A stretch of DNA of 64,000 nucleotides from Xanthomonas fragariae (GCF_017603965.1 NZ_CP071955.1:682001-746000); one strand, 5' to 3'; shown: positions 45,942 through 55,363, counted from the stretch's first letter. The notes: generated by a model from the letters alone, not told the origin. Numbers and translations: made by a program.

Positions 45942-48900
45942 ATGGCACCGGTCACCTTCAAGCCGGGCTCATCCGGCACAAACAGGTCTCTCCGTCGAGA
46001 GGAGCATCCCCCCAGGCAGGTCTTGAAGCAGGCTGAGCCTAGCACTAGCACCAGCGGCAGTAAGCCGCCGCTTCCACGGCCGCCCAAACGGCGACGGGTA
46101 GAGCAGGAGGAGCCTGGAACGGCACCGCAACGCAGGGCGCCCTTGCCCGTGCATGCACGACCCGGAGCACGTGGCGGCGCATGGGACGGGCGCGCCCAGC
46201 AACAGCCGGCGACTCACTCGCACCGGCTCGATGATTCCACCCACTGGCACGATACCGCGCCCGGACGGCGCCCGGACAAAATGCCCGCTGACGCCAGCGC
46301 CGCGTCGTCGCATCGGCGGCCAACGCATGGCTTGGAGCGGACGAAGGATTTTTGCCTGACCGAACAACAGCCCGATCGGGTGGCGAGGAAACGGCCGCGG
46401 GAAGAGCAAGAGCTGTATCGGCGGCCACAACAGCGGCCAAAGCATGATGGCTTGGAGCTGACGACAACGGCTCTTCGCCTGGCCGAACAAAAGCTCGACC
46501 CGGCGGCAAAAACACGGCTGCAGAAAGAGGTAGAGCGGTATTGGCGACAGTTGGATACGCCCAGCCGGCTAGCTCAGACCCACAACGCTCGCCTGTGCGT
46601 CGCCATGGCACAGGACAACGAGCTGGCGCGTCGTATGGAGTGCAAGCTGGCCCTGCCCTTTCTGGATGAGGGCAACAACGCGGAAACCAATGCGCAGCGG
46701 CTCAACAAATACCTTCAAATAATTAATAATGCAGGGCCGGCCCCAAGCTTAACGCAAGACGATCTTGATCGTTGCACCGACCTCGCGGCGGAGTATCTCT
46801 ACAAGACCGGGTGGTTCAACGGTGCATCGCTGGCACAGCTGGCCCATGTGGGCAACAAGCTGAGCAAGCACCCGGACCAGCCGGCGTGCATGCAGGCAAT
46901 CGCGTGGATCGCCGGACAGGTGGAGCAGACCGATGCTCGCTTGGGTCTGCATGCTCGCGAACTGGCCCTGTTACTGAACGCCTTTGCCAAGAACACCGAC
47001 AGCAGCAGGTGCGAACGCGCGGCGGCTCGCCTGGCACGTTACCTGCAGCGTGAACACCGCACCCGGCAGTCTCTGAAGGCGCAGGGCATCAGCTTGGCAC
47101 TCAATGCCTTCAGCAAGTGGTTCGATCACCCGGACTGCCGGTCCATGGCGCACTCGCTCGCCGCGCGGCTGGCCGACGATCGCCCTTTGCGCAACCAACT
47201 CAACCCGCAAGGCGTGGCCAACGCGTTGAACGCACTGAGCAAATGGCCCGATACGCAGGACTGTGAGGCCGCCGCCAGCGCTCTGGCCTCGCGGCTGGCC
47301 GACGAGCGCCGTTTGCGCAACGCCCTCAACTCGCAAGAAGTGGCCAACGCGTTGAACGCACTGAGCAAATGGCCCGGACGCGCGAGCTGCGGGAAGGTCA
47401 TCGACGCCTTGGCCGGGCGGCTGGCTGCGGACCACGATTTGCGACAAGCCCTGGATACGCAACACGTGGCCAACGCGTTGAACGCACTGAGCAAATGGCC
47501 CGACACGCCGGACTGCAAGGCCGCCGCCCGCGCGCTTGCCGCGCGGCTGGCCCACGAGCGCCGTTTGTGCAACGCCCTCGACCCGCAAGGCGTGGCCAAT
47601 GTGCTCAACGCCCTGAGCAAATGGCCCGACACGCTGGTCTGCGAGAAGGCCGCCCGCGGGCTTGCCGCGCGGCTGGTCGACGAGCGCCGTTTGCGCAACG
47701 CCCTCAAACCGCAAGAAGTGGCCAACGCGTTGAACGCCCTGAGCAAATGGCCCGACACGCAGGACTGCGAGGATGCCGCCCGCGCTCTGGCCCTGCGGCT
47801 GGCCGAGGATCGCGCCGACGATCGCGGTTTGTGCAAGGCCCTCGAACCGCAACACGTGGCCAATGTGCTCAACGCCCTGAGCAAATGGCCCGAAACGCCG
47901 GACTGCAAGACCGCCGCCAGCACTCTGGCCTCGCGGCTGGCCGACGAGCGCGGTTTGCGCAACGCCCTCAACCCGCAAGGCGTGGCCAACGCGTTGAACG
48001 CACTGAGCAAATGGCCCGACACGCCGGACTGCCAGGCCGCCGCCAGCGCGCTGGCCTCGCGGCTGGCCGACGAGCGCGGTTTGCGCAACGCCCTCGAACC
48101 GCAACACGTGGCCAACGCGTTGAACGCCCTGAGCAAATGGCCCGACACGCAGGACTGCGAGGACGCCGCCAGCGCGCTGGCCTCGCGGCTGGCCGACGAC
48201 GATTCCGATTTGTGCAAGGCCCTCGACCCGCTAGGCGTGGTCCACGCGTTGAACGCACTGAGCAAATGGCCCAAAACGGAGGACTGTGAGGCCGCCGCCA
48301 GCGCGCTGGCCTCGCGGCTGGCCGACGAGCGCGGTTTGTGCAACGCCCTCGACCCGCAAGGCGTGGCCAACGCGTTGAACGCCCTGAGCAAATGGCCCGA
48401 CACGCCAGACTGCAAGGCCGCCGCCAGCGCGCTGGCCTCGCGGCTGGCCGACTATGCCGGTTTGCGCAACGCCCTTGAACCGCAACACGTGGCCAACGCG
48501 TTGAACGCCCTGAGCAAATGGCCCGATACGCCGGACTGCGAGGCCGCCGCCAGCGCGCTGGCCCCGCGGCTGGCCAACGAGCGGGGTTTGTGCAACGCCC
48601 TCAACCCGCAAGGCGTGGCCAACGCGTTGAACGCCCTGAGCAAATGGCCCGACACGCCGGTCTGTGAGGCCGCCGCCAGCGCGCTGGCCTCGCGGCTGGC
48701 CAACGAGCGGGGTTTGTGCAACGCCCTCAACCCGCAAGGCGTGGCCAACACGTTGAACGCCCTGAGCAAATGGCCCGACACGCCGGACTGCGAGGCCGCC
48801 GCCAGTACGCTAGCCTCGCGGCTGGCCGACGATGCCGGTTTGCGCAACGCCCTCAACCCGCAACACGTGGCCAACGCGCTCAACGCACTGAGCAAATGGC

Positions 48901-51900
48901 CCGTACGCGCGAGCTGCGAGAAGGCCATCGACGCCTTGGCCGGGCGGCTGGCTACGGACCACGATTTGCGCAACGCCCTGGAAGTGCAACACGTGGCCTT
49001 GTCGCTCAATGCGTTGAGCAAATTGCTCGGAGGGGTGGCCTGTCGCCAGACAGCGTTGCTGCTCGCCGAGCGCGCAGGCTCGGCCGAGCTGCCATGGCAG
49101 CAGTTCTCCATGCGCTGGCTCGCCGTGGTGGGCAACGCGATATCCCGTCTGCTGCGGGTGGACGACGAGGAAGAGTTCCAGACCTTGGGTGGTGCCAAAT
49201 TGCAGGCGCTGGCCGGGCACCTGGAGCTGCGTCGCGAGCGCTTCGCGTCCGCCTCGGTCTCGGAGATCGGAGTGCTCTTCAAGGCCCTTTCATCGGCGCA
49301 GCTTCATCGCCAGATACGCCCCCTGGCACGACCAGCGCTGGAGCGGGTCGCAGCGCTCATGCACGACGATGGATTACGCGAAACGAACCTCGAGGGGCTA
49401 GGCAGCCTGTGCATGGGCCTGCTGCCGCTGATCCGCAGTCCGGAGCTGACCCCTCGCCATCGCGGTCACGCCCTGCGCGTATTCAACACGTTGCAGCCGA
49501 TCGTAGCGCGCAAGATCGACTCGTACCTCACAGTCGGTGGCTCACGTGCATCGGCCCAGACCGAACAGCACGCCACGCGTTGCCCGGCGTTGACGTTCTT
49601 CCAGGTGCTCAAGACCTACGCGGTGGTGAGCCGGCAATGGAAGCCGCGCCACCTCGAAGGCGCGCGCCAGCAATTGCGCCAGCGCCGCGAGCAGCTGGCG
49701 CAATGGGTCGACCAGACGCTCGAGCGCACGCGCGAGGCCATCGAGGCGGACCTCGGCGAGATGAGCTGGAACCTGATCGCGCAGATCGAGGCGGGCGACC
49801 AGGTGTTCGACGCCCTGGACCGGCGCATGGCCAAGGAGGCGCCAAGGATCGCGCAGGCCCATCCACCGAGCCGCTTCGACCTGGGCGCCGGGCGCCTGGG
49901 CATGCGTTCGGCACCCGGCCAGCCCGTCGTGCCGGCACCCGGCATTGGCAGCACCACCCACATCGTGGTCGATCTGCGTGGCAAGCAAGTGTCGACCAAC
50001 GCGGCCGAGACGGACAAGCCTTACTCGCTGTTCACGCGGCTGACGGGCCTGCCGCTGGTGGAGGTTCAGCTGCCGGGATCGATTTCGACGTTCATGCTCG
50101 CGCGCACGCTCACCTACCAGGACGAGCCCTGGCGCTTCGACATGTTCGGCGGCAGCCGCGCCACGCGCGGCAACATGAGCCGCCCCGCCGATCTGCTGTC
50201 CGGCGCCTCTGCATCGCCGTCGCTGCTGCCGGCGATCCGCTATGCCGACACCGTCCCGGGCAGCAGCCTGATGAAGCTCATCGCCAAGCTGGCCCCGCAG
50301 CGCGAGGACTGGTCGCGCATGCAGCGCTCGCTGCTGGAGATGGTGCCGAGCGACCACGTCGTGGAGGGCACGCTGCGCCTGGGCTTTTTCGACGACGTCA
50401 GCGGCCCTGCGCACCCGTTCAAGCTCACAGCCCCCGACGGGCGCCCCCTGGCGCTGTGCCCCAACGATGGCTGCGGCTTTCTGAAGCTGGAGGTGGCCCT
50501 GCGCATCCCGGCCTTCCGTGAGCGCGTCTGTGCCTGGGAAGCGGTGCAGGCCGGCCGGGCCAGCCAAGCCCAGCGCGACCTTCTGGCCAAGGACAAGGGA
50601 CCCACGCGGCTGGCACCGCAGGCGCTGCAGCACTTCCCGCGCGACCAGGCGGCGCTGCAAGAGGCGCACGAGGCGATGCGGCGCAGGCTGCAGGCGCTGC
50701 CGCCCAAGCTGAGCCAACTGGCGCTGTACGAGCTGGCCACCAGCGGCGGCTACGAGGGCCAGAGAATCCGGGCGGTGCCCTCCGCCGACAACAAGGTGCA
50801 CCTGCCGCGCGAGCGCAGCGGCGCCTTCGATGCCGCCGGCGGCGCCTTGCTGGTCGGCAAGCCGCCTTACGACAAGGAGAACCTGCTGCCGGTGCCGCAG
50901 GCGCATGTCGCTACCGCAGCGCAGGGCGATGCCACGGCCGAGTTCCTTTCGCAGTCCTTCGGCATCCAGTACAGCTACACCGGCTTCGACGACAGCTCGG
51001 GCGACGCAGCCGGCAGCGGCCCGGCGATGCTGCACAGCAAGGGCATGCTCATCGTGGTGCCGGCGCGGAACTGGCCGGCGCAGTTCGCCGACGTGGACCT
51101 GGCCTGCTCCAAGGAAGATCTCAAGACCCTGTCGCGCTGGACGGCCGGACGCGACCGCGGTGCCGTGCCGCAGGACATGCTCAGCACCGGCAGCCTGCGG
51201 CTCAAGGACATCGTAGAACCCGGGCGCATGGGCGCCCTGCCGATCCCGGAGCTGCGCAAGCGCAACATGGACACCGACGGTGACGATGCGTTCGTGTACG
51301 CGGGCTACCCCAGGCTGGCGGAGCTGATCGCGCGCGAGATGGCCGATCGTGAGGTGCGGCGCGGCCAGCCACGCTCCTTCAAACCGCCGAAGACCGCCAC
51401 GCCGGCCATCGACCCAGACACCGGCCACTACCAGCCCGGGCGGCTGTCCGAGATCATGTCGCTGCAGCGTGGCGGCCAGGTCATGGGCACGGCCAGCACC
51501 CTGGCGGCGCGCTTCATGGCGCAGCCCGACCAGCTGCGCGAGGCAATGGCGCGCAAGATGATGTTCGGTACTTACGACGGTATCGAGCGCGACCTGCGCG
51601 ACGGCTTGCGCCAGGTGCTCGACGGCGAGACCACAGATCCCCGGGTGTTGTTGGGGCAACTGCGCGCCCAGGCGCGCGAAGCGATCGGACGCGCCCATAT
51701 GCCAGAGGCGCGTGAAGCGGCCGAACTGCTGCACGCGCAGCTGCTTGAGCTCGAACCGGCGACGGCTCGCTCAGCCGAGGCGCCGCACCTGCCCGACGCG
51801 CTGGCTGAAGCGTTCCCAACGCTCGCCCGTGCCTACATGGCCGCGCCCGATGCCGACGCACGTCTGCGCGCCATCCTCGACAACTACCCGGTGTGCCTGT

Positions 51901-52880
51901 TGTCGCATGCGCAGTTCCCGGAGGGGCAACCAGGGCTCATCCCCGACGAGCCGGAACTGAGCATGCGCAACCTGTTCACTATCGCCATTAAGGTAGGAAC
52001 CGATGCGCTGAAATCCGACACCGGCACAGCGCTGTTCGCCAAGATCGTGGAGTCTTGCGAACGATCCGAGCGAGCGTTCGCCGAGCGGGTACGCAGCGTG
52101 CCGTACGGCAAGACGACTGCCCGGGCCATGCACGAGGGCCGCTTCGACGCCGAGCAGACCAAGGTGCTCCTGCAGAACATGCCGACGATGGCGGCGGGCG
52201 TCATGCAAGACGCGCTGCACGCGCTGCAGCAGGCAGGCCTGATCGACTCGCCGCCACCGCCGGCCGAGCGCCTGCGCGCCGTGAAACACGAGGACATCGT
52301 GCGTGCGACCGAGGCCCTGCTCACACGCGCCAGAGAGATGGAGCCCGTGGTCACCGACATGCTGACGCGCGCCGCCGAGCTCCATGGTGGGCGACTGGAG
52401 GGAATGCGCCATCAATTCAAATCGCCCGGCTCGCTGGTGGAAAAATTCGAGCAGCAGATAGCTTTGAAACACAAGACCCTGGAAGAAGCGGCCGCTGGCA
52501 TAAACGACGCCCTGCGCTATAGCGTGGTACTGGAGCCGCGGCACTTCACTGCCGGCCTGCGCGGCATGCTGGCCTCTCTGGACGATCAGGGCCATGTGCG
52601 CGTCAAGCTGGTCAACTTGTTCATGCGGTACCGGCAGGCATTCAAGGCAGTCAACGTCACGCTGCGCAGCCCCGAAGGCGCGCTCTGGGAGATCCAGTTC
52701 CACACGCCGGACACCTTCAAGCTCAAGGAGCAATTCCACGACCTGTACAAGGACAGCTTTGCGCTGCAGCTTCGGGGCGTCTCACAGGCCGATCAGCGCG
52801 AACTGCAGGCGCCTGCGCAGGCGGCCTTCAGCGGGGTGAATGCGCCGCCGGGCTGCGAGGAGATCGACGATTGGGAATAA
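45942..52880 (+). CDS. xopAD: XopAD/RipS-family (SKWP repeat) type III effector, copy 1
   Basis: This 2312-residue putative effector would be injected into plant cells. The N-terminus (about 1-130) is rich in Ser, Pro and Arg with no hydrophobic signal, typical of type III secretion. A globular part (about 150-380) leads into 42-residue SKWP repeats (residues about 383-1053): an initial LNAFSKWF unit, 14 units with LNALSKWP, and a final SKLL unit; each resembles a pair of HEAT/ARM-like helices. A long conserved region includes KRNMDTDGDDAFVYAG (about 1773-1788). The C-terminus (about 2150-2275) looks RelA/SpoT-like (R..FKSPGSLVEKFE, INDALRYSVVL, ALWEIQFHTPDTFKLKE). The ATG at 45942 is the first one after the -10 box; no ribosome-binding site precedes it. 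Function in the host is unknown. Confidence 0.9.
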   Translation: MAPVTFKPGSSGTNRSLRREEHPPRQVLKQAEPSTSTSGSKPPLPRPPKRRRVEQEEPGTAPQRRAPLPVHARPGARGGAWDGRAQQQPATHSHRLDDSTHWHDTAPGRRPDKMPADASAASSHRRPTHGLERTKDFCLTEQQPDRVARKRPREEQELYRRPQQRPKHDGLELTTTALRLAEQKLDPAAKTRLQKEVERYWRQLDTPSRLAQTHNARLCVAMAQDNELARRMECKLALPFLDEGNNAETNAQRLNKYLQIINNAGPAPSLTQDDLDRCTDLAAEYLYKTGWFNGASLAQLAHVGNKLSKHPDQPACMQAIAWIAGQVEQTDARLGLHARELALLLNAFAKNTDSSRCERAAARLARYLQREHRTRQSLKAQGISLALNAFSKWFDHPDCRSMAHSLAARLADDRPLRNQLNPQGVANALNALSKWPDTQDCEAAASALASRLADERRLRNALNSQEVANALNALSKWPGRASCGKVIDALAGRLAADHDLRQALDTQHVANALNALSKWPDTPDCKAAARALAARLAHERRLCNALDPQGVANVLNALSKWPDTLVCEKAARGLAARLVDERRLRNALKPQEVANALNALSKWPDTQDCEDAARALALRLAEDRADDRGLCKALEPQHVANVLNALSKWPETPDCKTAASTLASRLADERGLRNALNPQGVANALNALSKWPDTPDCQAAASALASRLADERGLRNALEPQHVANALNALSKWPDTQDCEDAASALASRLADDDSDLCKALDPLGVVHALNALSKWPKTEDCEAAASALASRLADERGLCNALDPQGVANALNALSKWPDTPDCKAAASALASRLADYAGLRNALEPQHVANALNALSKWPDTPDCEAAASALAPRLANERGLCNALNPQGVANALNALSKWPDTPVCEAAASALASRLANERGLCNALNPQGVANTLNALSKWPDTPDCEAAASTLASRLADDAGLRNALNPQHVANALNALSKWPVRASCEKAIDALAGRLATDHDLRNALEVQHVALSLNALSKLLGGVACRQTALLLAERAGSAELPWQQFSMRWLAVVGNAISRLLRVDDEEEFQTLGGAKLQALAGHLELRRERFASASVSEIGVLFKALSSAQLHRQIRPLARPALERVAALMHDDGLRETNLEGLGSLCMGLLPLIRSPELTPRHRGHALRVFNTLQPIVARKIDSYLTVGGSRASAQTEQHATRCPALTFFQVLKTYAVVSRQWKPRHLEGARQQLRQRREQLAQWVDQTLERTREAIEADLGEMSWNLIAQIEAGDQVFDALDRRMAKEAPRIAQAHPPSRFDLGAGRLGMRSAPGQPVVPAPGIGSTTHIVVDLRGKQVSTNAAETDKPYSLFTRLTGLPLVEVQLPGSISTFMLARTLTYQDEPWRFDMFGGSRATRGNMSRPADLLSGASASPSLLPAIRYADTVPGSSLMKLIAKLAPQREDWSRMQRSLLEMVPSDHVVEGTLRLGFFDDVSGPAHPFKLTAPDGRPLALCPNDGCGFLKLEVALRIPAFRERVCAWEAVQAGRASQAQRDLLAKDKGPTRLAPQALQHFPRDQAALQEAHEAMRRRLQALPPKLSQLALYELATSGGYEGQRIRAVPSADNKVHLPRERSGAFDAAGGALLVGKPPYDKENLLPVPQAHVATAAQGDATAEFLSQSFGIQYSYTGFDDSSGDAAGSGPAMLHSKGMLIVVPARNWPAQFADVDLACSKEDLKTLSRWTAGRDRGAVPQDMLSTGSLRLKDIVEPGRMGALPIPELRKRNMDTDGDDAFVYAGYPRLAELIAREMADREVRRGQPRSFKPPKTATPAIDPDTGHYQPGRLSEIMSLQRGGQVMGTASTLAARFMAQPDQLREAMARKMMFGTYDGIERDLRDGLRQVLDGETTDPRVLLGQLRAQAREAIGRAHMPEAREAAELLHAQLLELEPATARSAEAPHLPDALAEAFPTLARAYMAAPDADARLRAILDNYPVCLLSHAQFPEGQPGLIPDEPELSMRNLFTIAIKVGTDALKSDTGTALFAKIVESCERSERAFAERVRSVPYGKTTARAMHEGRFDAEQTKVLLQNMPTMAAGVMQDALHALQQAGLIDSPPPPAERLRAVKHEDIVRATEALLTRAREMEPVVTDMLTRAAELHGGRLEGMRHQFKSPGSLVEKFEQQIALKHKTLEEAAAGINDALRYSVVLEPRHFTAGLRGMLASLDDQGHVRVKLVNLFMRYRQAFKAVNVTLRSPEGALWEIQFHTPDTFKLKEQFHDLYKDSFALQLRGVSQADQRELQAPAQAAFSGVNAPPGCEEIDDWE
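47088..49100 (+). repeat. SKWP repeat array of copy 1 (14 canonical units)
   Basis: 126-bp units encode the 42-residue motif VANALNALSKWPDTPDC then EAAASALASRLADERGL and RNALNPQG. Unit lengths are constant except one of 46 residues (insertion of DRAD near 47815) and one of 43. Neighbouring units are nearly identical at nucleotide level around AACGCGTTGAACGCCCTGAG, which makes unit gain or loss by recombination easy. Confidence 0.93.
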
Positions 52881-52892
52881 GCCCTGCCTTGA

Positions 52893-52988
52893 ACCGACGG
52901 TGGCGATCGTGGACCTGGGCGATCGCGGGCGCGAGGTCGATGGCGTGCAGGTCCTGCATCGCGGCAAGGCCAAGACGCTGACGCGACG
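52893..52988 (+). pseudogene. IS1478 transposase scrap
   Basis: About 96 bp encoding TVAIVDLGDRGREVDGVQVL and HRGKAKTLTRR are almost identical to 56591-56686 in the larger IS1478 copy. It starts where duplication unit 1 ends and is cut at 52988 by the IS3 element. Confidence 0.85.
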
Positions 52989-53051
52989 TGATACGCCCAG
53001 GGTTCCGTAGACATCTCAAGGCCATGGAAAATGGCAGATTCGGAGGTGTCC

Positions 53052-53414
53052 ATGAGCAGCAAGCGGTATACGGATGAGTTCAAGATCGAAGCGGTCCGAC
53101 AAGTGACCGATCGTGGGTTCAAGGTGGCAGAAGTTGCCGAGCGACTGGGTGTGACCACGCACAGCCTCTACGCCTGGCTACGCAAGTTCGGCAAGCCTGG
53201 CGTGGTGCAGCGCGCCGAGGCGGACCAGAGCGCCGAGGTTCGGCGTCTGAAGGCAGAGTTGCGTCGGGTTACCGAAGAGCGCGACATCCTAAAAAAGCCG
53301 CCGCGTACTTTGCCAAGGGGTAAAGGCAAAGTACGCGTTCATGCAGGCCCATCGCAGCGAATTCAGGCTGTGCGCGATGTGTCGGGTGTTGCGCGTCAAC
53401 CGGGCGGGTTATGA
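53052..53414 (+). pseudogene. IS3-family OrfA with a 1-bp deletion near its end
   Basis: MSSKRYTDEFKIEAVRQVTD and THSLYAWLRKFG form the usual helix-turn-helix, followed by a leucine-zipper-like RRLKAELRRVTEERDILKK. Family members end KKAAAYFAKG. Here the in-frame reading turns to PPRTLPRG because AAAAAAG is followed directly by CC; one G appears missing at about 53293. That also disturbs the slippery A-run used to make the OrfAB fusion, so the copy is probably defective. Confidence 0.7.
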
Positions 53415-54195
53415 CGCCTGGTTACGCTCGCCCGACAGTGAGTGCGCAAAGCAAGACCAACGCCTGCTGGGAGTGATCAAGCACCACTGGTTGGCGAGCG
53501 GCAGTGTGTATGGGCATCGCAAGATCGCCCAGGATCTGCGCGATCTGGGTGAGCGTTGCAGTCGCCATCGGGTGCATCGGCTGATGCGCACCGAGGGACT
53601 GCGTGCCCAGGTGGGCTATGGTCGCAAACCGCGCTTCCATGGTGGGACGCAGGGAAAGGCGGCGGCCAACCTGCTTGACCGACAGTTCGACGTGACGAAG
53701 CCGGACACGGCCTGGGCGAGCGATTTCACCTTCATCCGCACGCAGGAAGGCTGGATGTATCTGGCTGTGGTGATCGATCTGTTTTCCAGGCAGGTCGTCG
53801 GCTGGGCGATGCGCGATCGGGCCGATACCGAGTTGGTCGTGCAGGCCTTGTTGTCTGCGGTCTGGCGGCGCAAACCCAGCGCTGGTTGCCTGGTTCACTC
53901 GGACCAAGGGTCGGTCTATACCAGCGATGACTGGCAGAGTTTCCTGGCGTCCCATGGCTTGGTGTGCAGCATGAGTCGGCGTGGCAACTGCCACGACAAC
54001 GCACCCGTGGAGAGCTTCTTCGGCCTGCTCAAACGCGAGCGGATCAGGCGGCGGATCTATTCCACCAAAGAGGCCGCACGCACCGAGGTGTTCGACTACA
54101 TCGAAATGTTCTACAACCCAAAACGCCGTCATGGTTCAACTGGCGACCTGTCGCCTGCAGAGTTCGAGCGGCGCTACGCGCAACGAGGGTCTTGA
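53341..54195 (+). CDS. IS3-family transposase OrfB
   Basis: This 284-residue rve-type integrase core has its DDE residues in DTAWASDFTFIRTQEG, CLVHSDQGSVYTSDDW and NAPVESFFGLLKRE. An HTH-like HRVHRLMRTEGLRAQ region lies before the core. It is read by -1 frameshifting from orfA in intact elements. The catalytic domain itself is undamaged. Confidence 0.9.
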   Translation: MQAHRSEFRLCAMCRVLRVNRAGYDAWLRSPDSECAKQDQRLLGVIKHHWLASGSVYGHRKIAQDLRDLGERCSRHRVHRLMRTEGLRAQVGYGRKPRFHGGTQGKAAANLLDRQFDVTKPDTAWASDFTFIRTQEGWMYLAVVIDLFSRQVVGWAMRDRADTELVVQALLSAVWRRKPSAGCLVHSDQGSVYTSDDWQSFLASHGLVCSMSRRGNCHDNAPVESFFGLLKRERIRRRIYSTKEAARTEVFDYIEMFYNPKRRHGSTGDLSPAEFERRYAQRGS

Positions 54196-54223
54196 GTGTC
54201 TACGGAACCCTGGGCGTATCAGT

Positions 54224-54532
54224 TCACGGCATCTGCTGTGCCGTGTGCTTGATCCGTAGTATTTCTACGGTTCGGGCCTCAGTTAGCACCCGGTAAAACA
54301 CGATGTAGTTACGGTGAGCGACCAGCTCGCGAACTCCATCCGGCAACCCTGGGCGTCCGGTACGTCCTAGCTCTGGATGCTGGGCAAGCGGGGTGGTTTT
54401 GTCGCGTAGCTCCTGGCCGAAACTGCGCGCTCTGGTGGGATTGTCTTTGCCGATATAGCGGACGATCGCGCGCAGATCGTCACGGGCCTTGGGCCGCCAC
54501 TCGATGCGATAGTGGGTGGGGTACTTCGCCAT
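54224..54532 (-). CDS. RelE/ParE-family toxin
   Basis: This 102-residue toxin of a type II toxin-antitoxin system has YRIEWRPKARDDLRAIVRYI at the N-terminus and RPGLPDGVRELVAHRNYIVF with YRV...VEILRIKHTAQQMP at the end, the ParE/RelE fold. Relatives block gyrase or cleave mRNA on the ribosome; ParE is slightly favoured. It starts 20 bp after the antitoxin gene, and its stop abuts the IS3 right end. Confidence 0.88.
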   Translation of the reverse strand: MAKYPTHYRIEWRPKARDDLRAIVRYIGKDNPTRARSFGQELRDKTTPLAQHPELGRTGRPGLPDGVRELVAHRNYIVFYRVLTEARTVEILRIKHTAQQMP

Positions 54533-54552
54533 AAGTCAGTTGACCGACATGC

Positions 54553-55032
54553 TCATGCCCGCTTCCTGCGAGCCGGCTTGTGTTCGGCCTCAAGCGCAGA
54601 AATGTCGGCGTCCATTTCGGCCATCACTTCGTCGTGCGACAGGTTAGGCCGAGGATCTTTGATAGCGTCGCCAATCTCCAGTGCCAGCCAGTGGGTGTAA
54701 GCGGCAGCCTCGTGCGCCTTGCGCATCGCTTCGGAGCGACCACGGGTGCCGGCTGTTTCCAGCTTAGCGTCGGGGTTCCAAGCGCTCGCGTCGAACGCTC
54801 CTACCGTGATGCCGATATCGAGCAACACATGCAGGGCGGCGGCTGGATTGCCAAACTTGCGCGGCTCGGTGCTGCGCGCTTTCGCCAACACGGCGGCCGG
54901 ACCGTTCCGCGTAGCGATCTGGACGAAGAACGCGCCGCCCTCCCCTTTCAGGGTGACGCCAGCAACACCGCCGGATGCCTTGGCGACGCGAAGCTGTTCA
55001 ATAGTCATGCTTTGCATGTTGTCCCTCGTCAA
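54553..55032 (-). CDS. Antitoxin of the RelE/ParE pair
   Basis: This 159-residue protein lies directly upstream of the toxin gene. The C-terminal tail (PNLSHDEVMAEMDADISALE) is the acidic helix that typically wraps a ParE/RelE toxin. The longer N-terminal part (MTIEQLRVAKASGGVAGVTL) is unlike most ParD proteins and may be an autoregulatory or stabilising domain. The start may be 55032, 55017 or 55008. The AT-rich 55033-55110 stretch upstream is the likely autoregulated promoter. Confidence 0.8.
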   Translation of the reverse strand: MTRDNMQSMTIEQLRVAKASGGVAGVTLKGEGGAFFVQIATRNGPAAVLAKARSTEPRKFGNPAAALHVLLDIGITVGAFDASAWNPDAKLETAGTRGRSEAMRKAHEAAAYTHWLALEIGDAIKDPRPNLSHDEVMAEMDADISALEAEHKPARRKRA

Positions 55033-55120
55033 TCATGTTCATATTAAGTAGGTTGATTGTGCATAATTTATGGATGACGTGCAAGGCGTCTGGCGGTCCG
55101 AAAACGTTCGTTTTGTAGAC

Positions 55121-55363
55121 TGATACGCTCAGGGTTTCCTAGACATCTCAAGGCCATGGAGAATGGGAGATTCGGAGGTGTCCATGAGCAGCAAGCGGTA
55201 TACGGATGAGTTCAAGATCGAGGCGGTCCGGCAAGTGACCGATCGTGGGTTCAAGGTGGCAGAAGTCGCCGAGCGACTGGGCGTCACCACGCACAGCCTC
55301 TACGCCTGGCTGCGCAAGTTCGGCAAGCCTGGCGTGGTGCAGCGCGCCGAGGCGGACCACACC
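55121..55363 (+). mobile_element. 5' fragment of an IS3-family element
   Basis: This begins with a variant of the terminal repeat (TGATACGCTCAGGGTTTCC) and continues through the first 60 codons of orfA (MSSKRYTDEFKIEAVRQVTD from 55184). It is about 95% identical to the complete element at 52989. It ends abruptly at GCGGACC, where a toxin-gene scrap begins. Confidence 0.88.

Larger units (their letters stand above)
45728..52897 (+). repeat. Effector duplication unit 1 (promoter plus XopAD-type gene)
   Basis: This direct repeat of the segment at 57350-63739 includes promoter, PIP box, coding region and the first bases after the stop (GAATAAGCCCTGCCTT in both). Similarity stops right after CCTT, where unit 1 runs into IS1478 sequence. 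Confidence 0.85.
52989..54221 (+). mobile_element. IS3-family insertion sequence
   Basis: This 1233-bp element has perfect 25-bp terminal inverted repeats starting TGATACGCCCAGGG. It carries two overlapping ORFs, orfA (helix-turn-helix) and orfB (integrase-type DDE). The flanking trinucleotides differ (ACG left, GTT right), so the two ends were not created by one simple insertion. A 5' fragment of a related copy sits at 55121-55363. Confidence 0.9.

Noticed and set aside
47088..49100. Regular 126-bp repeats that could look like a CRISPR array
   Set aside because: The units are in frame, encode the SKWP protein motif, have no unique spacers of fixed length, and no cas genes are nearby.
49542..51734. 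730-codon open frame on the minus strand inside effector copy 1 (with an equivalent 729-codon frame at 60390-62579)
   Set aside because: Long antisense frames are expected opposite GC-rich coding sequence. There is no ribosome-binding site or recognisable domain, and its conservation merely follows that of the sense gene.
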